Below are positions 32,013 through 40,105 of a stretch of 43,097 bases of DNA, piece by piece. This DNA comes from Algibacter sp. (GTDB lineage Bacteria; Bacteroidota; Bacteroidia; Flavobacteriales; Flavobacteriaceae). The position numbers and the translations under genes are program-made. Each line of letters starts with the position of its first letter. Positions within the stretch are counted from its first letter, which is position 1. The stretch is taken from positions 1 through 43,097 of the forward strand of contig NZ_JAQWOO010000065.1 of the NCBI RefSeq assembly GCF_029245835.1, read 5' to 3'. The notes under the pieces were generated by a model. The model had not been told where the DNA came from. It searched no databases and saw only the letters and a program-made list of their open reading frames with translations.

Positions 32013-33095
32013 TTAATTAACTTGTTGATTTCTGCCCATAAGTCGTTATCAAAACTTGATGGACCTAATAAGGCTTCACCAGCATCGTCTCCCATTCTAA
32101 TAATAACAAGGTTTCGACTAGGAATAACGTACATCTTCTGATCATTTTTTCCCAAACCAGCAATTAAATCATCTGGAGCATTGGGAATTAGTTTTCCTTG
32201 AAATTCTTGAGTTAAACCAGGGCCTCTAAAACTATCTTTACCGTTTAACCACCATAAATAACCATAAGCTTTATTATGGTTTTGAGAAGTATTTGTCATG
32301 GCATTAAAATAATCACTATCATCCAAAATAGTAGTGCCATTCCAAACGCCCTTGTTCAAATTAAGCAACCCGAATCTAGCCATACTTCTAGCATTACTGT
32401 AATATAATTTGAAATACCCAAAAGGAATCCAAGCACCTTGCATTCCAATTTTACTTTTTAGTTTAGCAATAAAATAACTATCAAAATCGGTTCCTACAGC
32501 ACCCGAAACAATATTATGTAATGTGGTGTACGTAGCATTATGGTAATACCAAAAACTATTGGGTTCATCTTTATAAATTAGGCATTCTGGGTCTGTACAG
32601 TTGTTATTTGGAACTGTATAATCTAAACCCGTGGTCATGGTTAAATGGTTCCAAATAGTAATATTGTCTTCTTGTTCTGTTGTTAAACTCGTCCAGCCAT
32701 TGCCTAAATAGGTGTTTGAAGGTTCATTAATATTTAAAAAAACCTTCTTCCTGTGCTATACCAGTTGTAAAAGCCATTAAGGTTTTAGCAGCAGAATTCC
32801 AAGGCAAGTTGGAATCTGCATCGCTATTAGTACCATACCATTCCACAATCATTTTACCGTTTTTCAAAATCAAAAAAGCTTTTGTGCCTTTACTTTCTAC
32901 ATAATTTAAAAGTGGTTGTATCTCAGAGGTATTCCATCCTAATTCAGAAACTGTAGTTGTTTCCCAAGTATCTGAATTTATTGGAGGGAAATAAAGTGTG
33001 TCCGTTTCAGGCTCTTCATTTTCATTGGTATCATCAGAAGAACAACCTAATGTAAAAAAAAGGACGAGCAATGAAAGGTATAATTGAGGTTTCAT
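32009..33095 (-). pseudogene. Frameshifted beta-lactamase-related serine hydrolase lipoprotein
   Basis: The N-terminal part (33095 to 32727) has a lipoprotein signal with C18 (FTLGCSSDD) and the catalytic SAAK at S101-K104. It ends GFFKY then stop. The rest (from about 32740 to 32009) is in another frame and reads GFLNINEPSNTYLGNGW on, with a YHN motif (the second active-site element). The break is at a seven-A run, 32736-32742. Removing one base restores a single protein of about 360 aa of the class C beta-lactamase/esterase type. An internal ATG at 32638 gives a 209-aa frame that lacks the SxxK motif. It is either a true pseudogene or a homopolymer sequencing error. Confidence 0.85.
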
Positions 33096-33151
33096 ATCAG
33101 TAGGTTTTTCAATTTAAGACATTCAAATATATAAAAGGTTTAATTAAGTTG

Positions 33152-33159
33152 TATCTTTG
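33152..33159 (+). promoter_or_regulatory. -7 promoter box of rimO
   Basis: TATCTTTG, exact TAnnTTTG, 20 bp before the ATG at 33180. No clear -33 TTG. Confidence 0.5.
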
Positions 33160-33179
33160 CGCACTGATTTATAAAAGGT

Positions 33180-34490
33180 ATGCGCACAAAAACTCTGAAG
33201 AAAAATAAGATTAATGTTGTTACTCTTGGTTGTAGTAAAAATGTTTATGATAGTGAAGTGCTGATGGGACAATTAAAGGCCAATGGTAAAGATGTGGTGC
33301 ACGAGGAAGAGGGTAATATTGTTGTGATTAATACCTGCGGATTTATTAATAATGCCAAAGAAGAAAGTGTAAATACCATTCTTGAATACGTTCAGAAAAA
33401 AAATGATGGTGATGTTGATAAAGTGTTTGTAACAGGTTGTTTAAGTGAGCGTTATAAACCAGACTTGGCAAAAGAAATCCCGAGTGTAGATGAGTATTTT
33501 GGGACTACAGAATTACCTGGATTATTAAAAGCTCTTGGTGCAGATTACAAGCATGAATTAATCGGAGAGCGTTTAACAACCACACCAAAAAACTATGCGT
33601 ATTTAAAAATTGCTGAAGGTTGTGATAGACCATGTTCGTTTTGTGCCATTCCAATTATGCGTGGTAAACACAGAAGCACACCTATTGAAGAGATTATTAT
33701 TGAAGCTGAAAAGTTAGCCGCTAATGGTGTTAAAGAATTGATTCTTATTGCTCAAGATTTAACCTATTACGGGCTCGATTTATACAAAAAACGGAACTTA
33801 GCCGAATTACTTGAAGCCTTAGTAAAAGTAGAAGGTGTTGAGTGGATTCGTTTGCATTATGCGTTTCCAACAGGGTTTCCGTTGGATGTGTTGGATGTGA
33901 TGAATCGTGAGCTTAAAGTTTGTAATTATTTAGATATTCCGTTACAGCATATTTCAGACTCGATTTTAAAAAGCATGCGCCGCGGAACAACAAAAGAAAA
34001 AACAACGAAGTTATTACAAGAGTTTCGAGCTAAAGTGCCTAATATGACTATTAGAACCACACTTATTGTTGGTTATCCCGGAGAAACCGAAGCTAATTTT
34101 CAAGAATTAAAACAATGGGTTACCGATATGCGTTTCGAGCGTTTGGGCTGTTTTACTTATAGTCATGAAGAGAATACTCATGCTTATAATCTAGAAGATG
34201 ATGTGCCTGAAGAGGTTAAAATTGACAGAGCAAACCAAATTATGGAAATTCAATCACAGATTTCTTGGGAATTGAATCAACAAAAAATAGGGCAGGAGTT
34301 TAAAGTTGTTGTTGATAGAAAAGAAGGGAATTATTTTGTTGGACGAACGGAGTTTGATTCTCCAGATGTGGATAATGAGGTGTTAATTGATGCAACCAAA
34401 ACGTATCTGAAAACTGGCGAATACACGACCATAAAAATTACAGAAGCTGAAGATTTTGATTTGTATGGGGAAGTAGTTGCTAAGTATTAG
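33180..34490 (+). CDS. rimO: Ribosomal protein uS12 methylthiotransferase RimO
   Basis: A 436-aa radical-SAM enzyme that adds a methylthio group to a conserved aspartate of S12. The N-terminal cluster cysteines are C18, C53 and C87. The radical-SAM motif CX3CX2C is at C148, C152 and C155 (EGCDRPCSFC). A TRAM domain ends the protein. The segment VTLGCSKNVYDSEVLMG distinguishes RimO from MiaB. Intact, with its own promoter. Confidence 0.95.
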   Translation: MRTKTLKKNKINVVTLGCSKNVYDSEVLMGQLKANGKDVVHEEEGNIVVINTCGFINNAKEESVNTILEYVQKKNDGDVDKVFVTGCLSERYKPDLAKEIPSVDEYFGTTELPGLLKALGADYKHELIGERLTTTPKNYAYLKIAEGCDRPCSFCAIPIMRGKHRSTPIEEIIIEAEKLAANGVKELILIAQDLTYYGLDLYKKRNLAELLEALVKVEGVEWIRLHYAFPTGFPLDVLDVMNRELKVCNYLDIPLQHISDSILKSMRRGTTKEKTTKLLQEFRAKVPNMTIRTTLIVGYPGETEANFQELKQWVTDMRFERLGCFTYSHEENTHAYNLEDDVPEEVKIDRANQIMEIQSQISWELNQQKIGQEFKVVVDRKEGNYFVGRTEFDSPDVDNEVLIDATKTYLKTGEYTTIKITEAEDFDLYGEVVAKY

Positions 34491-34571
34491 AACTGCTAAA
34501 ACTTAAATCGACTTTATCACCTTGGGCGCAGTTGAAGGTTTTTTTAAAGATTAGTTTCTTATTTTTAGGTA

Positions 34572-35264
34572 ATGAAATCCAAAAAATTTACCGATTTTTT
34601 AAAAAATATAAGTTCAGACCCACTTCGTGTTATGGATGGTTCCATTTCAAATGCTAAATACATTCCAATAGATTTATCTGAATCCAGCCAAACACTAAAT
34701 ACGGTTGATCTGTCTTCCTCTACAAAACTAGGCGTGTTTGTAAATAACCATATAAAAAAGCATGATGCTTTAGTGGCTTATGGTGGTTATTTAGAAGTTA
34801 GAAACATCTATAAACGCAGTAATTATTTTAATAGTCAAGCTGAAGACGAACGCAACATTCATTTAGGAATCGATTTATGGTGTGAAGCAGAAACACCAAT
34901 TTATACGCCGTTAGATGGCACAGTTCATAGTTATAAAAATAATACGAATTATGGCGATTACGGACCGACGATTATTTTAAAGCATCATATTTCTGGGGTT
35001 GAATTTTATACGCTTTACGGACATTTAAGTTTAGCATCCATTGAAAAAATAAATGAAGGTCAGGTATTTAAGCAAGGTGCCAAAATCGCAACTTTAGGTG
35101 ATGCTTCTGTAAATGGCGATTACCCGCCACATTTACATGTTCAAATCATTAAGGATATACAAGGTTTTAAAGGTGATTATCCTGGTGTTTGTAGTAAACG
35201 GCATTTGGAGTTTTATAAAACGAATTGCCCTAATCCTAATTTGCTGTTGAAGTATGGGAAATAA
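34572..35264 (+). CDS. M23-family metallopeptidase domain protein
   Basis: A 230-aa LytM/M23 fold. The zinc site is visible as H97 and D101 (HLGIDLW) and H189 in PPHLHV, with YGHLS in between. There is no signal peptide or membrane segment, which is unusual for a peptidoglycan hydrolase and suggests a cytoplasmic or non-classical role. The cysteine-bearing tail (PGVCSKRHLEFYKTNCPNPN) resembles forms found next to aminotransferases in related proteins. Start at 34572 is the first ATG. Confidence 0.82.
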   Translation: MKSKKFTDFLKNISSDPLRVMDGSISNAKYIPIDLSESSQTLNTVDLSSSTKLGVFVNNHIKKHDALVAYGGYLEVRNIYKRSNYFNSQAEDERNIHLGIDLWCEAETPIYTPLDGTVHSYKNNTNYGDYGPTIILKHHISGVEFYTLYGHLSLASIEKINEGQVFKQGAKIATLGDASVNGDYPPHLHVQIIKDIQGFKGDYPGVCSKRHLEFYKTNCPNPNLLLKYGK

Positions 35265-35373
35265 GAAGTTTGTTCTCTAGTGGAGATATAAAAATCGCTT
35301 TAAATTGTTTAATTAAAATTAAAATAAATTAAACAAAAATCTAAATGTATTAGATTAAGTCATTTCAGGAGTG

Positions 35374-35381
35374 TATTTTTG
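35374..35381 (+). promoter_or_regulatory. -7 promoter box of the UbiA-type gene
   Basis: TATTTTTG, exact match, only seven bases before the ATG at 35389. The mRNA leader would be very short, and the upstream GTG start at 35371 would lie in the promoter. Confidence 0.45.
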
Positions 35382-35388
35382 TATCATA

Positions 35389-36240
35389 ATGAAATTATCA
35401 ATCAAAGAGATACTAAAATTATCCAGACCAAGATTCTGGATGTATGTGCTCGGTACCTTTCTTGTAGGTGTTATGGCTTCTGGCAATTTGTTTTTGTATG
35501 ATACCTTTACAATCGTTCTTTTAGTTGTTTTCGGATTCTTTTTTCTACTTCCTGCAAATATTTTAATCTATGGTGTGAATGATATTTATGACTATCAAAC
35601 CGATATTTATAATGCCAAAAAAGTAGCATACGAAAAAGTTTTACATCCAGATAAGCACAAAACATTATGGATGGTTATGGTTATTCTTATTTTACCCTTT
35701 TTGCCTTTGTTTTTTTTAATTAATACGGAAACTAAGTTGGCTTTGTTGGTCTTTTTATTTACCGGCGTCTTTTATTCGGCTATGCCAATTCGAGCGAAGA
35801 GCAAGCCCCCTTTAGATGTATTTTTTTCCGCTATTATATATGTTTCGCCTTCACTAGTTGGTTTTTTTTTAACAGGAAATACAAATATTGAATGGATAGC
35901 AGTTTTTGGGGGGCTTATTTGGGCTTTCGGAATGCAAACCTATTCTGCTGTGCCAGATATTGCAGCCGATAAAAAAGCTGGAGTGAATACTTTAGCGACT
36001 TTACTTGGAGAAAAAAAGGCACTATGGTTTTGCTTATTATGCTATTTAATATCTGCCTCAATTGGTTCCTACTATTTGGGCTATATAGTTATTCTCTTTG
36101 GCGCAGTGTATGGTATTATTGTACTACTTAGTATAAATAATATTACCAAACTTTTTAGCTACTATACTTACTTTCCTATCATTAATGTGGTAACAGGGGC
36201 TATGCTATTTTTTTACATGTTCTTCAAAGAAGTGATGTAG
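35389..36240 (+). CDS. UbiA-family prenyltransferase
   Basis: A 283-aa integral membrane protein with about eight helices. The first aspartate motif is NDIYDYQTD (64-72) and the second DIAADKKAGVNTL (~194-206), both diagnostic of UbiA-type aromatic or isoprenoid prenyltransferases. It is convergent with crtI, with six bases between the stops. This pairing, and likeness to the UbiA-like lycopene elongases/hydratases of C50 carotenoid producers, suggests a carotenoid role. Menaquinone or chlorophyll-type roles are less favoured but not excluded. Confidence 0.82.
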   Translation: MKLSIKEILKLSRPRFWMYVLGTFLVGVMASGNLFLYDTFTIVLLVVFGFFFLLPANILIYGVNDIYDYQTDIYNAKKVAYEKVLHPDKHKTLWMVMVILILPFLPLFFLINTETKLALLVFLFTGVFYSAMPIRAKSKPPLDVFFSAIIYVSPSLVGFFLTGNTNIEWIAVFGGLIWAFGMQTYSAVPDIAADKKAGVNTLATLLGEKKALWFCLLCYLISASIGSYYLGYIVILFGAVYGIIVLLSINNITKLFSYYTYFPIINVVTGAMLFFYMFFKEVM

Positions 36241-36246
36241 GTTTAA

Positions 36247-37752
36247 CTACAAAGATTCTAAGGGCTTAGATGTTTTTATTTTCTCAATACGCTTGTATAC
36301 GAGTTCTGCAGAAATCAAACAAATGGGCATTCCAATACCTGGACTAGTACCAGCCCCAACATAATATAGGTTTTTTACCTTTTTGCTATAATTTAAAGGA
36401 CGCTTTAATGTTTGCTTTAAAGTATGTGCCAGCCCCAATGCAGTTCCTTTATACGCGTTATAATCTCTTCTAAAATCATCACTCCAATAAGAGCGCTCAT
36501 AAGTAATATAATCTTCAATATTGGGTAAATTCAAATCGGTTTTCATCAGATTTAAGATCTTTTGGCGATAATTTTTCATTTCTGCCTCATAAAGATTTAA
36601 ACCTGGAGGAATTGGTACCAAGACAAATAGATTGTCAGTGCCTTTTGGAGATAAGCCTGGATCTGTTTCTGTAGGTTTACAAATGTAGTAGCTCGGGTCT
36701 TCTGGAAGTTGAGGTGTATCGAATAATTCTTTAAAATTCTGTTTCCAATCTTCACCAAAACGCAAATTATGATGACTTAAAATATCTAATTCTCTGTTTA
36801 AACCTAGATACATAATAAAGGCACTTGGACTCAAAACAGATTTTTCCCAATAGCGTTCAGGATAGGTTTGATGGGGAGGCTTCAGTAATTTTGTTTCTGT
36901 AAACCATAAGTCGGCATTTGATATAATAATATCAGCTTTTAATTCTTCATTATTATTTAGCTTTACCCCAATGGCTTTTTTATTCTCAATAATAATTTCG
37001 GATACAGGTGAATCAGTAATAAATTTAGTGCCATTTTTTTTATTAATTTTAACTAACGCCTTTACAATTTCATAAATACCACCTTTAGGATAATATACAC
37101 CCATATTAAAATCAATGGCATTCATAATGTTGTACATAGCGGGTGTTTTCGAAGGGTCAGATCCCAAAAAAACTAACGTGTATTCTAGTATTTTCTTAAG
37201 TCGGTCACTTTTAAACCATTTATTCAGATAAGACTGCATCGTTTGAAAAGGGTTAAGTTCAATACCCTTTTTAATAACCTTCCATTTCAGAAAATCTATT
37301 GAAAAACCCAGATTACGATACATGAAGGTGTCTTTAGCCATTTCATATTGCTCACCAGAACGTTTTAAGTATGCTCTGATTCTAGGCGTTACGCCTGGTT
37401 CAAGTTTTTCAAATAGAGGTAAATCTTTCTCCAAATCGGAGTGAATATCAACAATAGGTAATTCCTTGTCATTTGAAAAAAACACCCTATAAGAAGGTGA
37501 GAGTTTAACCAAATCCAAATAGTCTGAAATATCTTCACCTAATAATTTAAAGTAGTGTTGAAAAACATCTGGCATGAGATACCATGAAGGACCCATATCA
37601 AAAGTATAGCCTTCAGCTTTAAAAATATTGGCACGACCTCCAATATTAGTATTTTTTTCGATGACAGTTACATCGTAACCTGATTTAGATAATAACGCAG
37701 CGGATCCTAGGCCTCCTATGCCAGAACCAATAATTATAACTTTCTTTTTCAC
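36247..37752 (-). CDS. crtI: Phytoene desaturase-family FAD enzyme
   Basis: A 501-aa CrtI-type carotenoid desaturase. The FAD-binding motif GSGIGGLGSAALLSKSGYDV is at 9-28, followed by GGRANIF and FDMGPSWYLMPDVF. The C-terminal YYVGAGTSPGIGMPICLISA is the CrtI signature. It likely introduces double bases into the carotenoid backbone, from phytoene towards lycopene or later at an acyclic end. No crtB or lycopene cyclase is in the window. Minus-strand TATTTTTG at 37758-37765 is a plausible -7 box. Confidence 0.92.
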   Translation of the reverse strand: MKKKVIIIGSGIGGLGSAALLSKSGYDVTVIEKNTNIGGRANIFKAEGYTFDMGPSWYLMPDVFQHYFKLLGEDISDYLDLVKLSPSYRVFFSNDKELPIVDIHSDLEKDLPLFEKLEPGVTPRIRAYLKRSGEQYEMAKDTFMYRNLGFSIDFLKWKVIKKGIELNPFQTMQSYLNKWFKSDRLKKILEYTLVFLGSDPSKTPAMYNIMNAIDFNMGVYYPKGGIYEIVKALVKINKKNGTKFITDSPVSEIIIENKKAIGVKLNNNEELKADIIISNADLWFTETKLLKPPHQTYPERYWEKSVLSPSAFIMYLGLNRELDILSHHNLRFGEDWKQNFKELFDTPQLPEDPSYYICKPTETDPGLSPKGTDNLFVLVPIPPGLNLYEAEMKNYRQKILNLMKTDLNLPNIEDYITYERSYWSDDFRRDYNAYKGTALGLAHTLKQTLKRPLNYSKKVKNLYYVGAGTSPGIGMPICLISAELVYKRIEKIKTSKPLESL

Positions 37753-37757
37753 GTTTA

Positions 37758-37765
37758 CAAAAATA
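37758..37765 (-). promoter_or_regulatory. -7 promoter box of crtI
   Basis: Minus strand TATTTTTG, exact match, but only about five bases upstream of the crtI start codon. A nearly leaderless mRNA is implied, as for the convergent UbiA-type gene. Confidence 0.4.
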
Positions 37766-37965
37766 ATGAATAGTTGCTTGTTCGAAACTATTTTAGATGT
37801 AATAAAAAAGTATACTTTTAATAGACTAAGTATTAAAAATTGCGATAGCTTCCAATCACATTTTTATACATTTTAAATAAATTAGTATTGTTGATTTAAT
37901 TCGGAATCAAATTAAGAGTAAAGCGTTTAAAATTTATCGGAGGATTTAAGGTAATTAAATGTAGG

Positions 37966-38190
37966 AATCAGAAATCTCATAACCTATTATGCATAACTGA
38001 GACTTAGGTGTATTTTCATGCATTTTCAGACTGTGCTTATTTTCTGTTATGTCTTCATCCCAGTAATTATTAATACGTTTGCTTTTATTTTTGATAAGTC
38101 TTTAATGGGTATATTTGGCTGAAAATCCCCGTTTTCAATCCAATAATACAACCATCGCTCCACCCAGCAAAGTACTGTGGTAAAAAACAA
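37966..38190 (-). pseudogene. Possible degraded coding remnant, unidentified
   Basis: Within the 37753-38240 gap, two minus-strand frames look protein-like and join near 38070. One reads WVERWLYYWIENGDFQPN and on to KIKANVLIITG. The other reads RINNYWDEDITENKHSLKMH and on to a stop near 37966. Neither has a credible start. I do not recognise the family. The rest of the gap shows only the crtI promoter and AT-rich DNA. Confidence 0.25.
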
Positions 38191-38240
38191 GTAAAACGCA
38201 TTAATTTTTTACTAGAGTACTTTGTTGGCTTTTAATGCTT

Positions 38241-38532
38241 TTATTTTATCGGTTTTTGTTTAGTTCCTCTAAAGTTAATGATTTCAATTAATTTCTTTTT
38301 GGGTTGAATTCTGTAGATTATAAAATTGTTTTTATCAACCAATCCTTTGTGGGTATTTTTAAACTTTACAGTTTGGGGACAAATTTTGGGATATTTGCTT
38401 ATTCGGTTTAAAAGGTTATTTATATTCTGTTCAAAATTCAGAATTTCCAGTATTGTCCATTCTTTTTGTAAATAATCCAAAACTTATCTAATCCATTTTC
38501 TGCTTGTGGTGTCCAAACGATTTTAATGCCAT
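38241..38532 (-). pseudogene. ParE/RelE-type toxin, broken by frameshifts
   Basis: The C-terminal 79 residues (from about 38480) end NFIIYRIQPKKKLIEIINFRGTKQKPIK in outline, typical of ParE-like toxins. Upstream, IVWTPQAENGLDK is read in another frame. Restoring one T at the run 38479-38482 gives LDKFLDYLQKEW. Restoring one A at 38521-38524 joins it to MALK, whose ATG at 38532 overlaps the antitoxin end. Such starts (MALKIVWT) are typical of the family. The toxin is probably inactive. Confidence 0.75.
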
Positions 38533-38764
38533 TTATCAAAACGTTTCATTACTGTTTCGTTAGTTTTATACTCCCCTTTATCAGCTTGAGCTATACCAAT
38601 CTTGATTTCTTCTTGTTCCTTTTTAGACATTTCACTCCACCAATCCACTTGTTCTTCCTTAAAAATAGATTTGAGTTTTCTTAAATGCTTTCTTTCTGTA
38701 TTTGAAGTAAAAGATGCATTAATTCTAATTTTGTGTTTTCTATATTCGTAATCCTAACTTTTAT
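38523..38764 (-). pseudogene. Cognate antitoxin of the ParE-type toxin, frameshifted
   Basis: The C-terminal part reads DWWSEMSKKEQEEIKIG...ADKGEYKTNETVMKRFDKWH, a pattern of antitoxins preceding ParE toxins in Bacteroidota. The N-terminal part, ITNIENTKLELMHLLLQIQK, is in another frame. They join if one T is restored at 38683-38685. No ATG remains at the expected start near 38764 (ATA instead). The stop codon overlaps the toxin start, as in intact pairs. Confidence 0.72.
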
Positions 38765-38940
38765 TACAATAAAGATAATTTTTTATCTACAAACTTTATT
38801 CCGAATTAATTTGATAGTAATATTTTTGAGTTTGGACTTAAAGTTTAATGATTTTCAATGTCCTCCAGCATGTCTAGTCCTGAACAAAATACAAAATCCA
38901 TATGTATTTTCATTTTATTAGCATCAGGTCATACTTTGTA

Positions 38941-39117
38941 TTATCCTTTAAAATATCTAGTTTTTAAATCATTATGGGTTTCTTATACAATTCTTTTGTA
39001 TGCTGACCAAGTCATTAAATATTCAAATAATTCCGTTTTTGTCCAATCCTGTATCATTTTAAATTCAGGTAATGTTAACTTTATAAAAGGGAAATCAATA
39101 TTTTTTTCCGTCTTTAT
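38941..39117 (-). pseudogene. C-terminal remnant of a SAM-dependent methyltransferase
   Basis: Minus-strand reading KNIDFPFIKLTLPEFKM then WTKTELFEYLMTWSAYKRI, with stops at 38983 and 38950. This resembles the tail of class I SAM methyltransferases (FPF...W....F..YL.TWSA). The N-terminal SAM-binding domain is missing, cut off at the end of the DUF4861 pseudogene. The gap 38765-38940 holds only a short frame (GLDMLEDIENH) that I cannot assign. Confidence 0.5.
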
Positions 39118-39980
39118 TTACTTTTCAAAATTTTCCAGATACTCAACGAGTTTTTCAAAAGTATTAAGCTCCTGTTCTTTTTCGGAGGAAGAACTAATCC
39201 ATGTTTCTATGTATTTGGTAGGTTTCGATATTAACTGATATTCCTTTTCTTCTTTGTTTACCGATACATAATCGTCTGGATTATATATGATAGCTGCTCC
39301 GATAGCTGATTGATATGCAGCTACATCTTCGGGATGTATTCCCCATGTACAAATATAATTTTCCCTTCTTTGGTTTGAGTTCCTGGATGATAATTTAGTC
39401 CGGTTAAGAACTGAACCGGTTTTTCGCTTAATGCAAAAGTTTCCACTTTGGCCGAACGGATACCTGAAAATACAGTAACCCTCATCAAAATATCAACACT
39501 ATCTCCTTTATAAGGCACTCCTTCTGATAGCATTTCCATATAGGAAATATTCGCTTCTTTACGAACACGTGCCGTTCTTAAACGCACCGGATCAAGAAAT
39601 ACCACTTTTTCTCCATCCCATAAGCGTACACCACCACATCCTACAGTATTTCCTGCTTTGTACAGATCGGCACCCCATCCTTCTTGCTGTTGCTTTTGTG
39701 TAGGATACCAGGCAGCTTCTTCTAATTCTAATGCCGTACGGGTTTTATTGTAAACATCGATAGCACATTTACTACTGAAATATATACGAAGTCCCAAAAA
39801 TTCATTCTCAATAGCAGGTCCATGATGACTTAATTTATTATACAAATCTCCTATTTCTGATGCTATACTGGTTTCTTGTTGAACTTTATCTTTCCATTTA
39901 AGACTAATATCTGTATTGTTTTACGAAAATAATATGCTATTATAAATAAATACTGTACAAAGAATAAGTAAATGTTTCAT
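39118..39980 (-). pseudogene. DUF4861-like exported protein, nonsense codon plus frameshift
   Basis: Starts at 39980 with a signal peptide (MKHLLILCTVFIYNSILFS). An in-frame TAA at 39921-39923 is where CAA would fit. The same frame then continues, with SHHGPAIENEFLG, GWGADLYKAGNTVGCGG and YMEMLSEGVPYKGDSVDI blocks typical of DUF4861 proteins. At the four-T run 39359-39362 the frame shifts. One added base restores YICTWGIHPEDVAAY and on to a stop at 39118. Full length would be about 287 aa. An open frame of 174 aa (39321-39845) survives but lacks a signal peptide. DUF4861 function is unknown. Confidence 0.78.
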
Positions 39981-40105
39981 TTTTATTAAAATTAATCTGT
40001 GCAACTAAAATATAGACTTTGAAATAAAATACTACTAAAAGCCAGGTGTTTTTTTAATTAATTCTGACTAACGTTGTTGTACATACTTCTTAAGTTAGCT
40101 AAAGT

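Noticed and set aside
32727-32745. Programmed -1 ribosomal frameshifting in the serine hydrolase
   Set aside because: The shift needed is +1 (or -2) and there is no supporting downstream structure that I can see. A mutation or sequence error is simpler.
38858-39238. 126-codon plus-strand frame
   Set aside because: It is antisense to the methyltransferase remnant and the DUF4861 pseudogene, whose minus-strand translations are recognisable; its own product resembles nothing.
40060-40100. Canonical integron attC site near CTAACGTTGTTG
   Set aside because: CTAAC and GTTAG are present as an inverted pair, but the core does not fit RYYYAAC/GTTRRRY, and no integron integrase is in view.
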